DNA from: Humulus lupulus
Taxonomy: Eukaryota; Streptophyta; Magnoliopsida; Rosales; Cannabaceae
Assembly: GCF_963169125.1 (NCBI RefSeq)
Contig: NC_084801.1
Coordinates: 79,859,696-79,923,695 of the forward strand
Direction of reading: 5' to 3'
Length of the DNA: 64,000 nucleotides
Each line of letters begins with the position of its first letter. Within the stretch, counting starts at the first letter, position 1. This document shows positions 33,001-45,000 of this stretch, piece after piece. The notes beneath the pieces were generated by a model that worked only from the letters and a program-made list of their open reading frames with translations, searched no databases and had not been told where the DNA came from. The position numbers and the translations under genes were made by a program.

Positions 33001-36000
33001 GCAAAGCTAGACATCTCCCTATCAAACAAATTCCTCCTGAAACGCAAATTCTATCCTAGGCCCCCCAAACTCCCTTCACCTTCCAAGACTGCTAGATCTT
33101 TAATCACACAATTCTTGGCCATGGACACCAAAAATAACTCAAGGAATTGATACTTCAAAGAGACGTCACCAATCCAAACATCCTCCCAAAAACGAATCCT
33201 ATCCCCCCTGTGCACCTTGAAACAAACCATCCTTCGATACTCATACAAAGCCGAGATATCTCTCCAAGGACCACGAACTGACATTCTTCCCCCTCCACCC
33301 GTGTCCCAGTGACCACCAACTACCCCATACCTACTCTTCACCACCCTATGCCATAAAGACTTGTCTTCTAAAAGAAACCGCCATAACCATTTCATAAGAA
33401 AAGCTTTGTTTCTCTTATCAAGATTCCCAATACCCAAACCACCATGGCTACGCAATTTACAAACTTCTTGCCAACTTCTCAATAAGCCCTGCCACATTCT
33501 TAGGGATCCGGAAAAGAGACAGGTAATACACCGGGATTGAAGACAGAACTGACTAAATAAGAGTCAATCTACCACCTCGTGACAAAAAAGCACTCTTCCA
33601 ACCGTCCAAACGTTTAGCGCACTTCAAAACCACAGGCTCCCAAAACACTTTGGAACGAGGGGAAGCTCCCAAAGGGAGACCCAAATACTGAATTGGCCAC
33701 TGGCCCACTTCATAGCCTATCTCACTAGCTCGAAAATCCACCAACTCCTCAGGCATGTTAATTCCCAACAATTGTCATTTCTGCAAATTAATCGAAAGCC
33801 CAGAGACAACACTAAAGACCTTCAGGATATCAAGGAGCACACCCTGGGACTCCTCATCGTTAACAAAAGGCTATATATATACTACTGAGATCAACTCTTA
33901 TATTCTTGGCTCCTCTCTTTGATGACTGAAGGCGTACTCATGCGTGTTGTTCGTTGCAAGACCTCAGTTCATGTGTGGACTACCCAATGAGTATATTACC
34001 ACCCAGACTAATGCCGAGGTAGATCAATATCAGAATCAGCTCCAGAATGCCAAGAAAGGTGGTCTATCTGTTAATGACTACCTGTTGAAAGTTGAAGTTC
34101 TTGTCGATAAGCTAGAATCTGTTGGTCAAATCATCACTCCAAAGGAGCACATTATTGCGATCTTCAATGGTCTTCCGCCCGCCTATAATGTCTTTATCGT
34201 TTCTGTTAATTCAAGATCACAACCGTACACAATGGCGGAAATTGAATCTCTATTGCTTGCTCACGAGAATCGGTTGGAAAAATATACTCAAGATCTGGAT
34301 TCTGCACCAGCTGTTGCAAATCTTTCTCAAGGTTTTCGTAAACGTGGAGGTTTCGTTCCTCAGTCATCTACTACGAATTATTCTCATGTTTTTGCTAATC
34401 AAAGAAGTGGTGGTCCTCCCAATCTTGGTCGAGGTGGTTGGAATCCATAAGCAACTGGTGGTCATAATCAGAATAGCTCTTTTTTTGGTTATTCTTTCAG
34501 CTCCACTTCAGGTTTTCGTAGTGGTTCTTCTCAACCAGGGAGTGGTCGACCAGTGTTCCAACTTTGCTCTCGTCCAGGACATTTTGCCTCTAAATGTTAC
34601 CAAAGATTCAATGCTGATTTTCCTGGGTATGGTGCCACACCTGTGGATAAGCAACCTGCTTCTTCTATGGTTGCTACAACTGATTTGGTCGATGATCCTT
34701 CGTGGTACCCAGACTCCGATGCTACCAATCACTGCACAAATGTTGAAGGAAATGTAATGCAAAAACAGGAATACAATGGATCTGAGAAGCTACATGTGGG
34801 AGATGGCACTGGTTTTGTGGTGAATAATATTGGCAAGTCTGTTTTTCAATCCAATTTTTCTCCAAAATTCCTTGTCCTTGATAATGTTCTTCATGTTCCC
34901 AAGTTGACTAAAAATTTAATCAATCTCTCAGTTTGCTAGGGACAATTCTGCCAATTTTGAATTCTTTCCTGAACACTGTTTTGTTAACGACCAGGTCACC
35001 AAGGAAGTTTTAATGCTAGGTCATCACACTAATGGCCTATATGCTTTTCCTTTGTCATCCATGCGCTTTCTTAGAGCCTCACAGCCAAAGACTTCTGCCG
35101 CTGATCCTTCATCTATGTTATCCTCAAATTCCTAACTGTTTGTAGCAACTTGTGAACATGACTTTCATTCCTGTAATAAGAATAGTACTTTTGATACTTA
35201 ATTTACTGTAACTAACTCTCAATTTCATTTGTGGCATAGTCGGTTGGGTCATCCAGCTGCAAAAGTTGTACAATCTGTTTTACGTTCTTGTAATGTTTCT
35301 GTTGGTAATAAAACTCATGAAGAATTCTGCTTTGCTCAAGGCAAGATTCACAAGTTTCCTTTCCCTTTGCCTACTTCCGAATATACTAAACCTCTCCAAC
35401 TTATTCATTCAGATATTTGGGGTAAAGCTCCAGATGTATCTTCCAATGGATATAAGTATTATATACATTTTATAGATGCATATTCTCGATATACTTGGGT
35501 ATATCTTCTCAAAGCCAAATCTGAGGCTTTACAAACCTTCCTTAATTTCAAAACTCAAGTGGAGAATGAGTTCAATTGTAAAATCAATACTTTACAGTCT
35601 GATTGGGGGGTGAGTACCGTGCGAGAATGGCATTAAACACAGACTTTCTTGTCCAACAACACAACAACAAAATGGCACTGCAGAGAGAACATTGACACAT
35701 AGTCGAAACCTCTCTTACTCTCCTTGCCAATGCATCTATGCCTCTTAAGTATTGGGATGAGGTTGTTCGTACTTCTGTCTATCTTATAAACAGGATGCCC
35801 TCTGCTTTCATTTCAGGTCTTACTCTGTTTCAAAAACTTTTCAATAAACCTATTGATTATAGCCAGCTCAAAGTGTTTGGGTGTGCTTGTTACCCCAATC
35901 TCCGACCTTATAACTCTCACGAGTTGGAGTTTCGGTTTGTTGAATGTTTGCTTTTGGGATATAGTCTTAAACATAAGGGCTATAAATGTTTGGCTCCTTT

Positions 36001-39000
36001 CGGTCGTGTATGCATATCACGTGATGTGATTTTTAATGAGCACTTTTTTCCTTCAGCCAAGAGTGTTTCCTTTGTCTCTTCTCCCTCTACTGTCAAGTCT
36101 ACTTTTCCGTCTATCTATTCCTATCTATAAGAGTTCTGTTTCAGTCAATCATCCTAGTAATTCTAATATTTCTCAAACACCAATCACTCACTCTGATACT
36201 TTTAACCAGTCACCTCAGTCCATGCCTTCTAGCACCACCTCTCCTATTTCTTCACCACATACTACTCTCACCTCAGCTCAAATATATCACATTCCACCAC
36301 CCTCCGCTCCACCTGATGTATCTGTTTTAGCTGACCCTACTGTGGGAATGGGAATAGGTTGGAGGAGACCTAATGGGGTTTGAGCTTGATATTTGTTGCG
36401 CCGACAAGTACCACATTTTCTAATAAATTCTTGGACCTCTTTTTCTAGGAAATCAAGCTAGTTAGAGGATGTCAGATGTTGACAGCAAGAAATTAATGTT
36501 TCCAATTGTTGTTTCAGCTTCCTAGTTTATAGGAATTCCTATTTATTGTATTTATTTTTTAATATGAAGGGTCTTAGTTGTTTGTTGTATATATAGACTA
36601 GTTCTATGTTGTAAACAATAGAAAATACAGAAATAAAAATAATCTCTCATACCATTTTCTTCAAGGTAGCAATAGAAGCTCAAAATTGGGATTTATTTTT
36701 CAATTTTTCTTCAGCCTCTCTTAAAAATTTAGGGGTTTGGTATTCTTGAGGTTCATTCCTAGAAAACCATTTTCGAGTGTTAATCTATTCTCACCTCTAG
36801 CCCAACATCCGATCAGCAGACCCTCGAACTCCAGTGCCCAGCAAAGCTGCGCATGAGCCCCATGCGCCTCTGTCATCCTCTGCCAGCTACGTCACGCGCC
36901 GGCGCCTGCAGGCACGTGACTGCCTCCGACGATCTCTTTTTCAAGCATTTTCCTCCTCGGCATCTACCTCGTCTCCGGCGCACCACTCATCCGTGCTCAT
37001 TTGCCTCGTCTCCGCTGGTATTTCTCTATGGCAGCACAAAACTCTTCACAATATATCTCTTTAGTTGCACAACAAAGCGACTCATGCACTCCAAGTTATT
37101 CAAACCCCTCATACCCATTGGATGGTGGATCTCGGTGCTTCAGACCATATGACAGGTGATATGGTTTCCTCCTCGGCATCTACCTCGTCTCCGGCGCACC
37201 ACTCATCCGTGCTCATTTGCCTCGTCTCCGCTGGTATTTCTCTATGGCAGCACAAAACTCTTGACAACATTTCTCTTTAGTTGCACAACAAAGCGACTCA
37301 TGCACTCCAAGTTATTCAAACCCCTCATACCCATTGGATTGTGGATTTCGGTGCTTCAGACCATATGACAGGTGATAGATCACTATTTTCATTTTGTAGC
37401 ACATGCTCCAATGATAGCACTGTCCACATAGCAAATGGCTCGTGTTTGAGAATTGACGGAATTGGGACCATAACAATATAGAGGCAATTTTCTTTCATTT
37501 TCCTTGTTCTTGTGTTGTTAGGCTAACCATTTGACAGATATATCCTATCAAAGTGGTATTAGAGCACTCGATCGACATGGGACCTAAAAAGGATTCGCAG
37601 CTGGAAGCCTTGGAGGAATGGGTTGAAGCAATTCAAACGGAGGTTCGTTGGGAATTCCAGGAGGTTCATTCAGAGTTTGAGCAATTTCCCAAGGATATGG
37701 AGCTACTGAAAACTAAAGTTTAGAGGTTAACTGCAATGGATAAGAAGATGGATACTTGGTTACTCATTTGGCTCAGTTGCTGCAGGCTTCAGGCAAGCCC
37801 AATGCCGATACCACCGCAGCTAGTGCAGATAGACAACGTCGTCGTCAGCTTCAGCTCCTGCGTCTTCGGGGGATCCGTCCACACCACCTTCGCCACCTGC
37901 GATAGGGTCCGTTCCGCCGCTGCCTCTAGTTCAAGTGGATTCGTACTACTTTGGCCAGAGCCTTGGCCAAGACTATTGGCCCCCTAGGATGGAGCTACCA
38001 CTGTTTACAGGGGACAATCCCGATGGTTGGATTTATTGGGCGGAGAGGTATTTTCTTCTCACAAGGATGTCGAAACTGCTGATGTTGGAGACAGTCATTG
38101 TTGGCTTGGATGGAGATGCACTAACATGATTAAAGTGGGAGAATCAAAGACGTCCGATCACTTCTTGGGCGACATTGAAGAAGCTGATAATTCTTCGATT
38201 TAGAGTTGTTCTAGTCGGAACCATATCGGATGAATTAATGTCCATTACTCAGATGACTACTGTGAAAGACTATCGGGTCCGATGGGAGGTGTTAGTTTCT
38301 AGGCTGCCAGACGCACCAAGCCCTCTTCTCGAAGGGAGTTTTGTGAGAGGGCTCAAAGATGACATCAAGGCTGCCTTGCATATCCTCTAGCCCATGGGTT
38401 TGGCCCAGATTAGGGATACGGCCCAGAGGGTGGAAGAGGGCCACCAATAGCTAAACACGGGCCCAGAGTCGCGACCCACCTTGCCCAAACCCACTCCAAG
38501 CCCAATGACACCTTTCAAGCATTCCTTGAACTCGTTCATCACTTGTTCCCTTACGCCTCTGGTCCCAAGTTCTTCATCTCTGACACCATCTGTCGCGTCT
38601 AGACCCGCCGCTACCTAGCCACCAAAATCACAACCATACCGTCACCTAATGGAAGCCGAGTACCAGGACTAGAAGGCCCGTGGGGTTTGTTTTAAGTGTG
38701 ATAAGAAATTTTTTCGTGGGCATGAGTGATCAAAAGCGCTGCAAGTTTTATTGATGATATACGAAGAGGATCCGATACCCCTTGATGATTCCCCACCACC
38801 ATCTCCAGACTCAGGCGAGACTGTGATTACAAAGGAGACTCTCGCCTCTCACTCAATTCTTTTGTCGGAATTACGTCGGCGCATACTATGAAGCTTGTCG
38901 GCCATATCGGGCAGCAACCCATGACATTCTTAATCAATAATGGGGCTACCCACAACTTTATTTCCATGGGCGTAGTCTCAATTACTGGCATTCCAATCAC

Positions 39001-42000
39001 AGCAACTACATGTTATGGGGTCTTATTGGGTACAGGAGGAAAGATTCAGACAGAGGGAATTTGTGCACAAGTAGAATTGGATTTGGGAGCCTTGAGGGTT
39101 GTTATTGATTTTTTGCCTTAGGAGCTGATCTAATTTTTGGAATCCAGTGGCAAGGAACCCTTGGCAACATGCAAGTCAATTGGAGGACTACAATGGTGAA
39201 GTTTAAAATGGAGGGTGCTTGGGTGACCTTGCAAGGGGATCCTAGCTTGTGTAAATCCCCTATTTCCCTCAAGGCAATGATTTTATTAGTCAAAAAAGAA
39301 GCACAACGGTTTTGGGTGCATTTTGGTGCTTTATCGAAGGATACAACAAGTGGACAGCAGCATATTCCTTTGGCAGTAGGCAGTTTGCTTCAACAATTTG
39401 AGTTTGTTTTTTCTATGCCAGCGGGACTCCCACCTAGTCGAACTCGTGAGCATGCAATTAATCTTAGTACAAGGTCCGGATTGATATCAGTGAGGCCTTA
39501 TCGGTATGGCCAAGTTCAAAAAGACGAAATTGAGAGGTTGGTTTCTGAGTGTTACAAGCAGGCATCATCCAACCAAGTACGAGCCCATTTTCGAGCCCGG
39601 TACTTCTTGTCAAGAAGAAGGATGGGAGTTGGCGTTTTTGCGTCGATTATAGAGCACTGAATTGGGAGACATTGGCTGATAAATTTCCAATTTCGGGCAT
39701 AGACAAGTTGTTGGATGAGCTTCATGGCACTCAAGTGTTCTCCAAATTGGATTTGAAGTCAGGGTATCACCGAGTCACGGCTAGGGATATGGAGAAGACG
39801 ACATTTCGCACACATGAGTGGCACTATAAGTTCCTTGTCATGCTTTTTGGTCTTACGAATGCACTGGTGACTTTCCAAATTCTTATGAATGAAGTCTTTC
39901 GGGATTTCCTAAGGTAGTTTGTCTTGGTGTTTTTTGATGATATTTTGGTATATAGTTCTTCATTGGAGGAGCATGTGCATCATTTGTTATTAGTTTTGGA
40001 GCACCTTCAGCAACACCAACTGTATGCGAACAAAAAAACAATGCATGTTTGCTCAAGAGAGGGTGGGGTGCCTTGGTCATATTGTTTCAGCTCAAGGGGT
40101 CTCGGCTGATCCAAGTAAGCTTTAGGCAATGGAAAATTGGCTTGTTCCCAAGATAATCAAGGGCTTGAGGGGATTCTTGGGACTCACCGGTTACTACCGT
40201 AAATTTGTAAAGGGGTATGGAAGCATTGCAAAGGCACTCATTGATCAGTTGAAGAAGGATGCTTTTGATTGGTCACTTGAGGCTCAACAGGCTTTTATTC
40301 AGTTGAAGCGCGCGATGTGTTCAGTACCGGTGTTGGCACTTCCAAATTTTTCGGAGCCCTTTGTACTTGAGGCGGATGTGTTGGGAACTGGGCTAAGGGT
40401 TGTTTTGATGCAAAATGGGAGGCTAGTGACTTTCTACAGTCAGGTGTTGTCATCTCGGGCACGCACCAAGTCGCTCTATGAGAGGAAAATTAATGGCGAT
40501 AGTGCTGGCCATTCAAAAGTGGCGTCCATACTGATTGGGGCATAAGTTTTTGGTGAAGTTTGAAATATTTGTTGGAGCAAAGGCTTGTAGCTTTGGAACA
40601 TAAAAAATGGCTGACCAAAATCCTAGGTGTGGATTTATTTCAGTAATTAGGAAGTTGACCACAGCTGTATATAGGAATCAATTTGGTATTAATACCAAAT
40701 ATTTTGTATATTTATTCTTTCTAAAATTAGGGGATTTTAATGGTGTACTTTCTAGAATTAGCTATTTATATTTATTAGGTCAGATTCTAGGTTGTATATA
40801 TATTCCCTCTCTTTGAGATAATTATACACAGAAAAATATTCAAATATTCACATGGTATCAGAGCAAGGTTCCGCTGCCTAGCTCTCCAAAAAAAAATATA
40901 TATATATATATATATTTTTTTCCTCTTCTCTGTGTGTCCATCTCTGTCCTTTTCTGACTACCATGGCTACCGAAAAAGACAGCTCCATCTCAGAGGTAAC
41001 CTCCAAGACCTCCTCACCAGATCAGCCCCTCTCTACTCCAACTCCCTCTCACAGCAATGAAGCTATCTCACAGCAATCCTCCACTCCGTTGACTGCCACT
41101 CATGGTACTGAAATGTTGGCAGAACGAGGTAATAAATCAGTAGCTTATTTTGTCAATAAAAGAACTACTAAATCTTGGATTCTTGATTCCAGGGCTTCAG
41201 ATCACATGATAGGAGATGCATCAAATTTTTCTGAGTTTCACATTAGTACAGGAAATCATACTGTCAAAATTGCTGATGGTACACTCTCTAAAGTTGAGGG
41301 TTTGGGTTCAGTCATCATTAATAAGGACCTAACCCTCACTTCTGTACTCTATGTACCGAAATTGGATTGTAATTTACTTTCTATTAGTAAATTTACTCGT
41401 GACCACCATTGTGTGACTAAATTTTTCTCAAATCTTTGTGTGTTTCAGGACTTGGATTCGGGAAAGAGGATTGGCAGTGCTGAGATGTATTCTGGTCTTT
41501 ATGTTCTAAGGAATGAAACTCAATCTACTAGCACAACCCAAAAGTTTAGTTTGCTTTCTTTGAATAATCAATCCATTTCTTGTTCTAATAACGATAGTGA
41601 TATTATGCTATGGCACTATCGTCTTGGTCATCCAAATTTTTTGTATTTGTCAAAAATGTTTCCCTCTTTATTTATTAATAAAAATCCAAACTCTTTTTGC
41701 TGTGAAATTTGTCAGTTTGCAAAAAACACTCGCAGTAGTTATTCTAGATCAACATATAAACCATCCAAACCTTTTTCATTAATTCATAGTGATGTTTGGG
41801 GGCCTTCGCGGGTCAACACTATATTGGGAAAAAGATGGTTTGTATCTTTTATAGATGATCACACGAGATTAACTTGGGTGTTTCTCATGAAAAATAAAAC
41901 AGAAGTGAGTGAAATATTTCAGCGCTTTCATTCTATGATTCAAACACAATTTCACACAAAGATTCAAATTCTCAAAACTGACAATGCCAAAGACTTCTTT

Positions 42001-45000
42001 AATTCTGTTCTTGGTCCTTATTTGATACAACAAGGCATCATTCACCTAAGTTCTTGTGTTGATACTCCTCAGCAAAATGGAATTGCTGAACGCAAAAATC
42101 GACATCTCGTTGAAGTTGCTCGGTCTCTCATGTTTGGGACTCATGTTCCCAAATTCTTCTGGGGTGATGCCATTCTTACTGCTGCATACCTCATCAATCG
42201 GATGCCATCCAAGGTGCTAAAATTTCAAACTCCTTGTCAAACTCTTTTGCAGCTATTCCCTCATACTCGGTTCATTAGCTTTGTTGACCCTAAAATCTTT
42301 GGATGCACTGTTTTTGTCCATCTCTATTCACAACATCGTAGTAATTTAGATCCTAAGTCTATCAAATGTATCTTTATTGGTTATTCCTCCCATCAAAAGG
42401 GTTATAAGTGTTATTCTCCTACTACTCGAAAAACTTATAACTCTATGGATGTAACCTTTTTTGAAAAACATGCTTACTACAAATCTGAGATTCAGGGGGA
42501 GAATGTAAATGAATCTCATCTTTGGGAGAGTATTCCAGGTACCCATACTGACATTATTCTGGGTACTCATACTCATACTCCGCCTCTGGATCAATTTTCC
42601 AATCCAGTCAAGGACACTTCTTCGACTTCTTCAGTCATGGAAAATCAAGATCCATCTAGTTCTTCCCAAGTCATAGAAAATCAAGATCCACCTATGACTA
42701 TTGAGCCTCAACAACAAGAACCTAAAGAGATCCGTGTCTACCAAAGAAGGAAAAATTCTGACAAAGAATTAAAAGATCGAACACATCTTGAGTGCCACCA
42801 TGAATCAGAACTGGATCCACATCCTCCAGAAATACATTCAGGTTTGAGTAATCCTAGTCATGATAATGTTATTCATATAAATGATGATCTGCCTATTGCT
42901 TTAAGAAAAGGTGTTCGAGCTTGTACTCAACATCCTATTGGCAACTTTGTGTCCTACAAAATCTTATCTCCATCCTATCAGGCATTTGTTTCTACTCTTG
43001 ACAGTGTACAGATTCCCCATACAATTCAAGAGGCGCTGATTGATCCTAGTTGGAAAAAGGCTGTACAAGATGAGATCAACGCCTTGGTGAAGAATGGTAC
43101 TTGGGAAATCACAAAATTGCCAACTGGGAAGAGACCCGTGGGATGCAAGTGGGTATTCACTATTAAGCATAAAGCAAATGGTAGCATTGAGAGGTTTAAA
43201 GCTCGCTTGGTTGCCAAGGGTTTCACTCAGTCTTATGGGATAGATTATCAAGAGACCTTTGCACCCGTTGCTAAACTCAACACCATTTGTGTTCTTCTCT
43301 CTCTTGCTGCAAACCAGGACTGGCCATTGCACCAACTAGATGTTAAGAATGCTTTCTTGAATGGAGATCTTGAAGAAGAAGTCTATATGGATATTCCACC
43401 TGGTTTTGAGAATTCATCCAACCAGGATAAAGTATGTAGACTCAAAAAATCTCTATATGGCCTTAAGCAATCTCCACGAGCATGGTTTGGAAAATTCACT
43501 AAGTCAATCATTCAGAATGGCTATACTCAATGTCAGGCAGATCACACATTGTTTGTCAAAATCAACTCTTATCAAAGGAGTTTGAGATTAAAGATCTAGG
43601 GTATCTCAGATATTTTCTTGGCATGGAAATTGCACGATCAAGACATGGCATTTTTGTTTCTCAACGTAAGTATGTTCTAGACTTACTCAAAGAAACAGGT
43701 ATGCTTGGGTGTAAACCAGCCTCAACTCCAATGGAGTCGAACAAGAAAATTGGCTCGGGGACAAATCAAACCCCTGTGGACAGGGGGAGATATCAAAGGC
43801 TAGTTGGACGCCTTATTTATTTATCTCACACTAGACCTGACATTGGTTTTCCTGTTAGTGTGGTGAGTCAATACATGAATAATCCAACAGAGGAACACAT
43901 GGAAGCAATTACAAGAATCCTAAAATACCTCAAGATGACTCCAGGAAAAGGTCTGCTATTCAAGAAGAATGAAAATAAGGAAATCAGAGTGTACACTGAT
44001 GCAGACTGGGCAGGAGATATAATAGACAAAAGGAGTACTTCAAGTTACTATTCTTATGTTTGGGGTAATCTAGTAACATGGAGAAGTAAGAAACAGACAG
44101 TTGTTTCCAGAAGCTCAGCTGAAGCTGAGTTTAGAGCTCTAGCTCTCGGTATTTGTGAGGGAATTTGGCTGAAAAAGTTACTTGGTGAACTGGGAGTATT
44201 TATAGAAGAGTCTATCCAAATGCTTTGTGACAATCAAGCTGCCATCAGTATAGCAAAAAATCCTGTTCATCATGACAGGACTAAACATATTGAGATAGAT
44301 AGACACTTTATCACTGAGAAGATTGAGAATGCTATTGTTCAAGCTATTTATACTCCATCAAGATTTCAAACAGCTGACATCCTCACTAAAGCTCTCCCAA
44401 GAACCAGTTTTGAAGATTTAATTTGCAAGCTTGGGATGTTTGATATACACAACCCAGCTTGAGGGGGAGTGTGGATTTATTTCACTAATTAGGAAGTTGA
44501 CCACAGCTGTATATAGGAATCAATTTGGTATTAATACCAAATATTTTGTATATTTATTCTTTCTAAAATTAGGGGATTTTAATGGTGTACTTTCTAGAAT
44601 TAGCTATTTATATTTATTAGGTCAGATTCTAGGTTGTATATATATTCCCTCACATTGAGATAATTATACACAGAAAAACATTCAAATATTCACACTAGGC
44701 TATGACTTTGACATACAATATAGACCTGGATTAGAGAATAAGGCTGTAGATGCGTTATCGCGGGTGCATTGTGAGGCTTCACTCGCTAGCATTTCAGTTC
44801 CAAATGTACTATCTATTTCGAATCTCCAAGCCCATGTGGCCGATGACCCAGCCAGCATTGGCAAAGGTAATGAAGGAGCTAATCTTTAGGACAGCAATGT
44901 GGAAGTTTCTCTTTGGTGGAAGGATGCCTCAAGTTTCGGGGCCGGTTGGCGATCCCTTCTTCGTCCCCTTTTATTCCTTTGTTGTTGCAAGAGTACCATT

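Larger units (their letters stand above)
40628..44694 (+). mobile_element. Young non-autonomous Ty1/copia element (4067 bp)
   Basis: LTRs of 225 bp at 40628-40852 and 44470-44694 differ at four positions by eye. Target duplication CTAGG at 40623-40627 and 44695-44699. Primer site TGGTATCAGAGC (initiator tRNA-Met type) at 40853-40864 and purine tract GAGGGGGAG at 44461-44469. Removing it restores the gypsy reading [19 protein letters not shown]. Most of gag and the RT catalytic segment are missing. Confidence 0.96.

Noticed and set aside
36834..37368. Several 66-99-codon plus-strand ORFs with near-identical sequence
   Set aside because: They result from the 216-bp duplication in a copia fragment, not from separate genes.
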